Shown: positions 7,351 through 7,831 of the stretch, piece after piece
Position numbering within the stretch: the stretch's first letter is position 1
How the letters are laid out: each line of letters starts with the position of its first letter
Source: Candidatus Sulfotelmatobacter sp.
GTDB taxonomy: Bacteria > Acidobacteriota > Terriglobia > Terriglobales > Acidobacteriaceae
Direction of reading: 5' to 3'
NCBI GenBank assembly: GCA_030037515.1
Contig: JASHRE010000761.1
Coordinates: 1 to 7,831, forward strand
DNA: 7,831 nt
Notes under the pieces: model-generated
The model's database searches: none
Seen by the model: only the letters and a program-made list of their open reading frames with translations
Told to the model about the DNA's origin: nothing
Translations under genes and position numbers: made by a program

Positions 7351-7831
7351 TATAGCTGGCCAAAGCGGCCAGGGCAATCAGCCCAATCGAAACAGCTGAA
7401 AAGGTCAGCGGGTCCGCCCCTCCAACTTCGTAGAGCAGGTGCGAAAAACTTGATAGAGCGCGGGTGAGTATCAGTGCGGCTATGATCCCAATGGCGATCC
7501 CGCTGAGAACCAATTTCAACTCTTCGCCAACCAACAGACAAAGAACTCTTCCTTGATCCGCACCGACGGCCATGCGAATACCGATTTCCTGAATGCGGTG
7601 TGCAACGGAATAGGAAATCATGCCGTGGATTCCTACCGACGCCAGCAGCAACGCGAGTCCCGCGAATGCGGCTAGCAGAATCATCGGGAAACGCTGCGCC
7701 GACATGGAATCCGAAACCACCTGCCGCATTGTCTGCACGTCATAGATCGGCTGGTCAGTGGCCGACTGGCGGACCGCTCGCTTGACCGCGGAAATTAGCG
7801 TCGCGGCATCAAGGGGTGTGCGTACCACGAA
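7295..7831 (-). CDS. ADOP-family MacB/FtsX-type permease, C-terminal fragment (5' end beyond the window)
   Basis: The frame is open from the right edge (first visible codon TTC at 7831-7829) to the TGA at 7297-7295, giving 178 residues. The visible part starts in the last strands of the second periplasmic domain (FVVRT, compare VVVRT and LLVRT in the neighbours). It continues through TM6 (residues about 48-73), the cytoplasmic loop QEIGIRMAVGA (81-91), TM7 (107-126) and TM8 (142-161), and ends in PARRAAKVDPMVALRYE. This is the C-terminal FtsX-type half of the same permease family. The GTG at 7828 is an internal valine codon, not a start, because the alignment with the paralogues continues past it. 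Between TM7 and TM8 it keeps an LLYEVGGADPLTF stretch close to that of the gene at 2429-4849. It is the most upstream visible gene; the promoter must lie beyond the right edge or further upstream still. Whether the missing part is a full duplicated permease is inferred from the neighbours. Confidence 0.93.
   Translation of the reverse strand, partial: FVVRTPLDAATLISAVKRAVRQSATDQPIYDVQTMRQVVSDSMSAQRFPMILLAAFAGLALLLASVGIHGMISYSVAHRIQEIGIRMAVGADQGRVLCLLVGEELKLVLSGIAIGIIAALILTRALSSFSHLLYEVGGADPLTFSAVSIGLIALAALASYIPARRAAKVDPMVALRYE

Noticed and set aside
7295..7828. GTG at 7828 as the true start of a short permease
   Set aside because: The frame stays open to the right edge, and FVVRT matches a conserved strand inside the second periplasmic domain of the neighbours, so this is an internal codon of a longer gene.
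1..7831. Mobile element, CRISPR array, tRNA or rRNA, prophage or defence system
   Set aside because: Coding density leaves only three 9-base gaps. No transposase, inverted terminal repeats, repeat-spacer pattern or RNA gene was seen, and all reading frames with recognisable motifs belong to one permease family.

Overview
All of the sequence is taken up by four large membrane-protein genes. They lie head to tail on the minus strand, so transcription runs from the right edge to the left edge. In transcript order they are a 3' fragment (7295-7831, 5' end outside the window), two complete genes (4859-7285 and 2429-4849) and a fourth, nearly complete gene (1-2419) that runs off the left edge only a few codons before its expected stop. 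The last gene was established by translating the complement of 2419-1 by hand: 806 codons are open, with no stop. There is no non-coding stretch longer than 9 bases.

All four products look like one family, the large 'duplicated' permeases of the MacB/FtsX type (ABC type VII superfamily), known as ADOP (acidobacterial duplicated orphan permease). Each complete protein is about 806-815 residues. The layout is TM1, a periplasmic MacB-like core domain, TM2-4, a cytoplasmic linker, TM5, a second periplasmic core domain, and TM6-8. The three complete C-termini end in DP-x-VALRYE. No ATPase, membrane-fusion protein, outer-membrane factor or regulator is visible, which fits the 'orphan' label. The family, the long tandem array and the moderately GC-rich sequence suggest an acidobacterium (Acidobacteriota). 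This is inferred from family distribution, not from a marker gene.

The three gene junctions have the same form: stop codon TGA, exactly 9 untranslated bases, then ATG. The TGA is part of a TGAGGA string, so the Shine-Dalgarno GAGGA overlaps the stop codon and sits 6 bases before the next start. This points to one polycistronic mRNA with tightly linked translation of neighbouring genes, and to an array built by tandem duplication. The proteins have since diverged strongly, especially in the periplasmic domains. They may therefore handle different substrates or form different assemblies with an ATPase encoded elsewhere, but nothing in the window identifies a substrate. I found no RNA gene, mobile element, CRISPR array, terminator or promoter.
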